Positions 63,986-64,000 of a DNA stretch of 64,000 bases are shown piece by piece. This stretch comes from Streptomyces sp. CB01580 (GTDB taxonomy: Bacteria > Actinomycetota > Actinomycetes > Streptomycetales > Streptomycetaceae). The notes beneath the pieces are model-generated. The model made no database searches and had not been told where the DNA came from. It saw only the letters and a list, made by a program, of their open reading frames with translations. The translations under genes and the position numbers were made by a program. Position 1 is the first letter of the stretch. Each line of letters opens with the position of its first letter. The stretch lies in contig NZ_LIXJ01000017.1 of NCBI RefSeq assembly GCF_001905795.1, positions 88,717-152,716 on the forward strand, read 5' to 3'.

Positions 63986-64000
63986 AGGCGAGGACACTAG

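Overview
The window reads as a high-GC actinomycete chromosome, almost certainly Streptomyces: nearly all third codon positions are G or C, GTG starts and 1-4 base stop/start overlaps are common, and the families (CYP105-like P450s, ScbR-like receptor, DUF6009, prim-pol, sortase-E-type anchor) are typical of that genus. It looks like an accessory or arm region: a polyketide cluster edge, several decayed genes, two replicon-like modules and mobile elements.

Region 1 (1-14905) is the edge of a polyene-macrolactam type biosynthetic cluster. Ten minus-strand genes, many translationally coupled, encode the full starter-unit cassette known from vicenistatin: aminopeptidase (VinJ-like), stand-alone acyltransferase (VinK-like), ACP (VinL-like), two AMP ligases (VinM- and VinN-like), PLP decarboxylase (VinO-like), both glutamate mutase subunits (VinH/VinI-like), and a type I PKS that begins with its own loading ACP. 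Two paralogous P450s and a ferredoxin are divergent across a 640-bp intergenic region holding nested inverted-repeat elements.

Region 2 (14906-25860) is a mixed segment: SDR, metallo-beta-lactamase-fold hydrolase, beta-propeller-like protein, membrane-anchored Mrr-like nuclease, secreted proteins including a bulb-type lectin, a TetR-MFS efflux unit with a double operator, and a macrolide-type glycosyltransferase behind a leaderless eight-residue leader ORF.

Region 3 (25890-29970) looks like an orphan replicon: DUF6009 protein, P4-type primase/helicase, bifunctional primase/polymerase, and upstream of them about 740 bp packed with GGGACTGA-type iterons around an A+T-richer core flanked by long inverted repeats. 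No integrase or attachment site was seen.

Region 4 (29989-41122) holds a VOC/AraC pair, a truncated VOC gene, a class II UvrA-like ATPase, and a catabolic operon (substrate-binding protein, permease, ATPase, acetoacetate-decarboxylase-family enzyme, GntR regulator, SDR) whose last gene is split by an apparently intact IS605-family element carrying TnpA and TnpB.

Region 5 (41123-49900) contains 3.7 kb of low-GC, ORF-poor DNA leading into a ParA/partner pair of linear-plasmid type, then small phage- or plasmid-like genes, a frameshifted secreted protein and a Tn3 transposase remnant.

Region 6 (49980-64000) has an alpha/beta hydrolase, a frameshifted MerR/beta-clamp-like gene, an MFS-ArsR pair, a HAD-like protein next to a gamma-butyrolactone-receptor homologue, a 9-bp minisatellite, a membrane protein, an AhpD-like protein, a RibD-like reductase, a sortase-anchored choice-of-anchor-A protein, a gyrB-like remnant and a methyltransferase.
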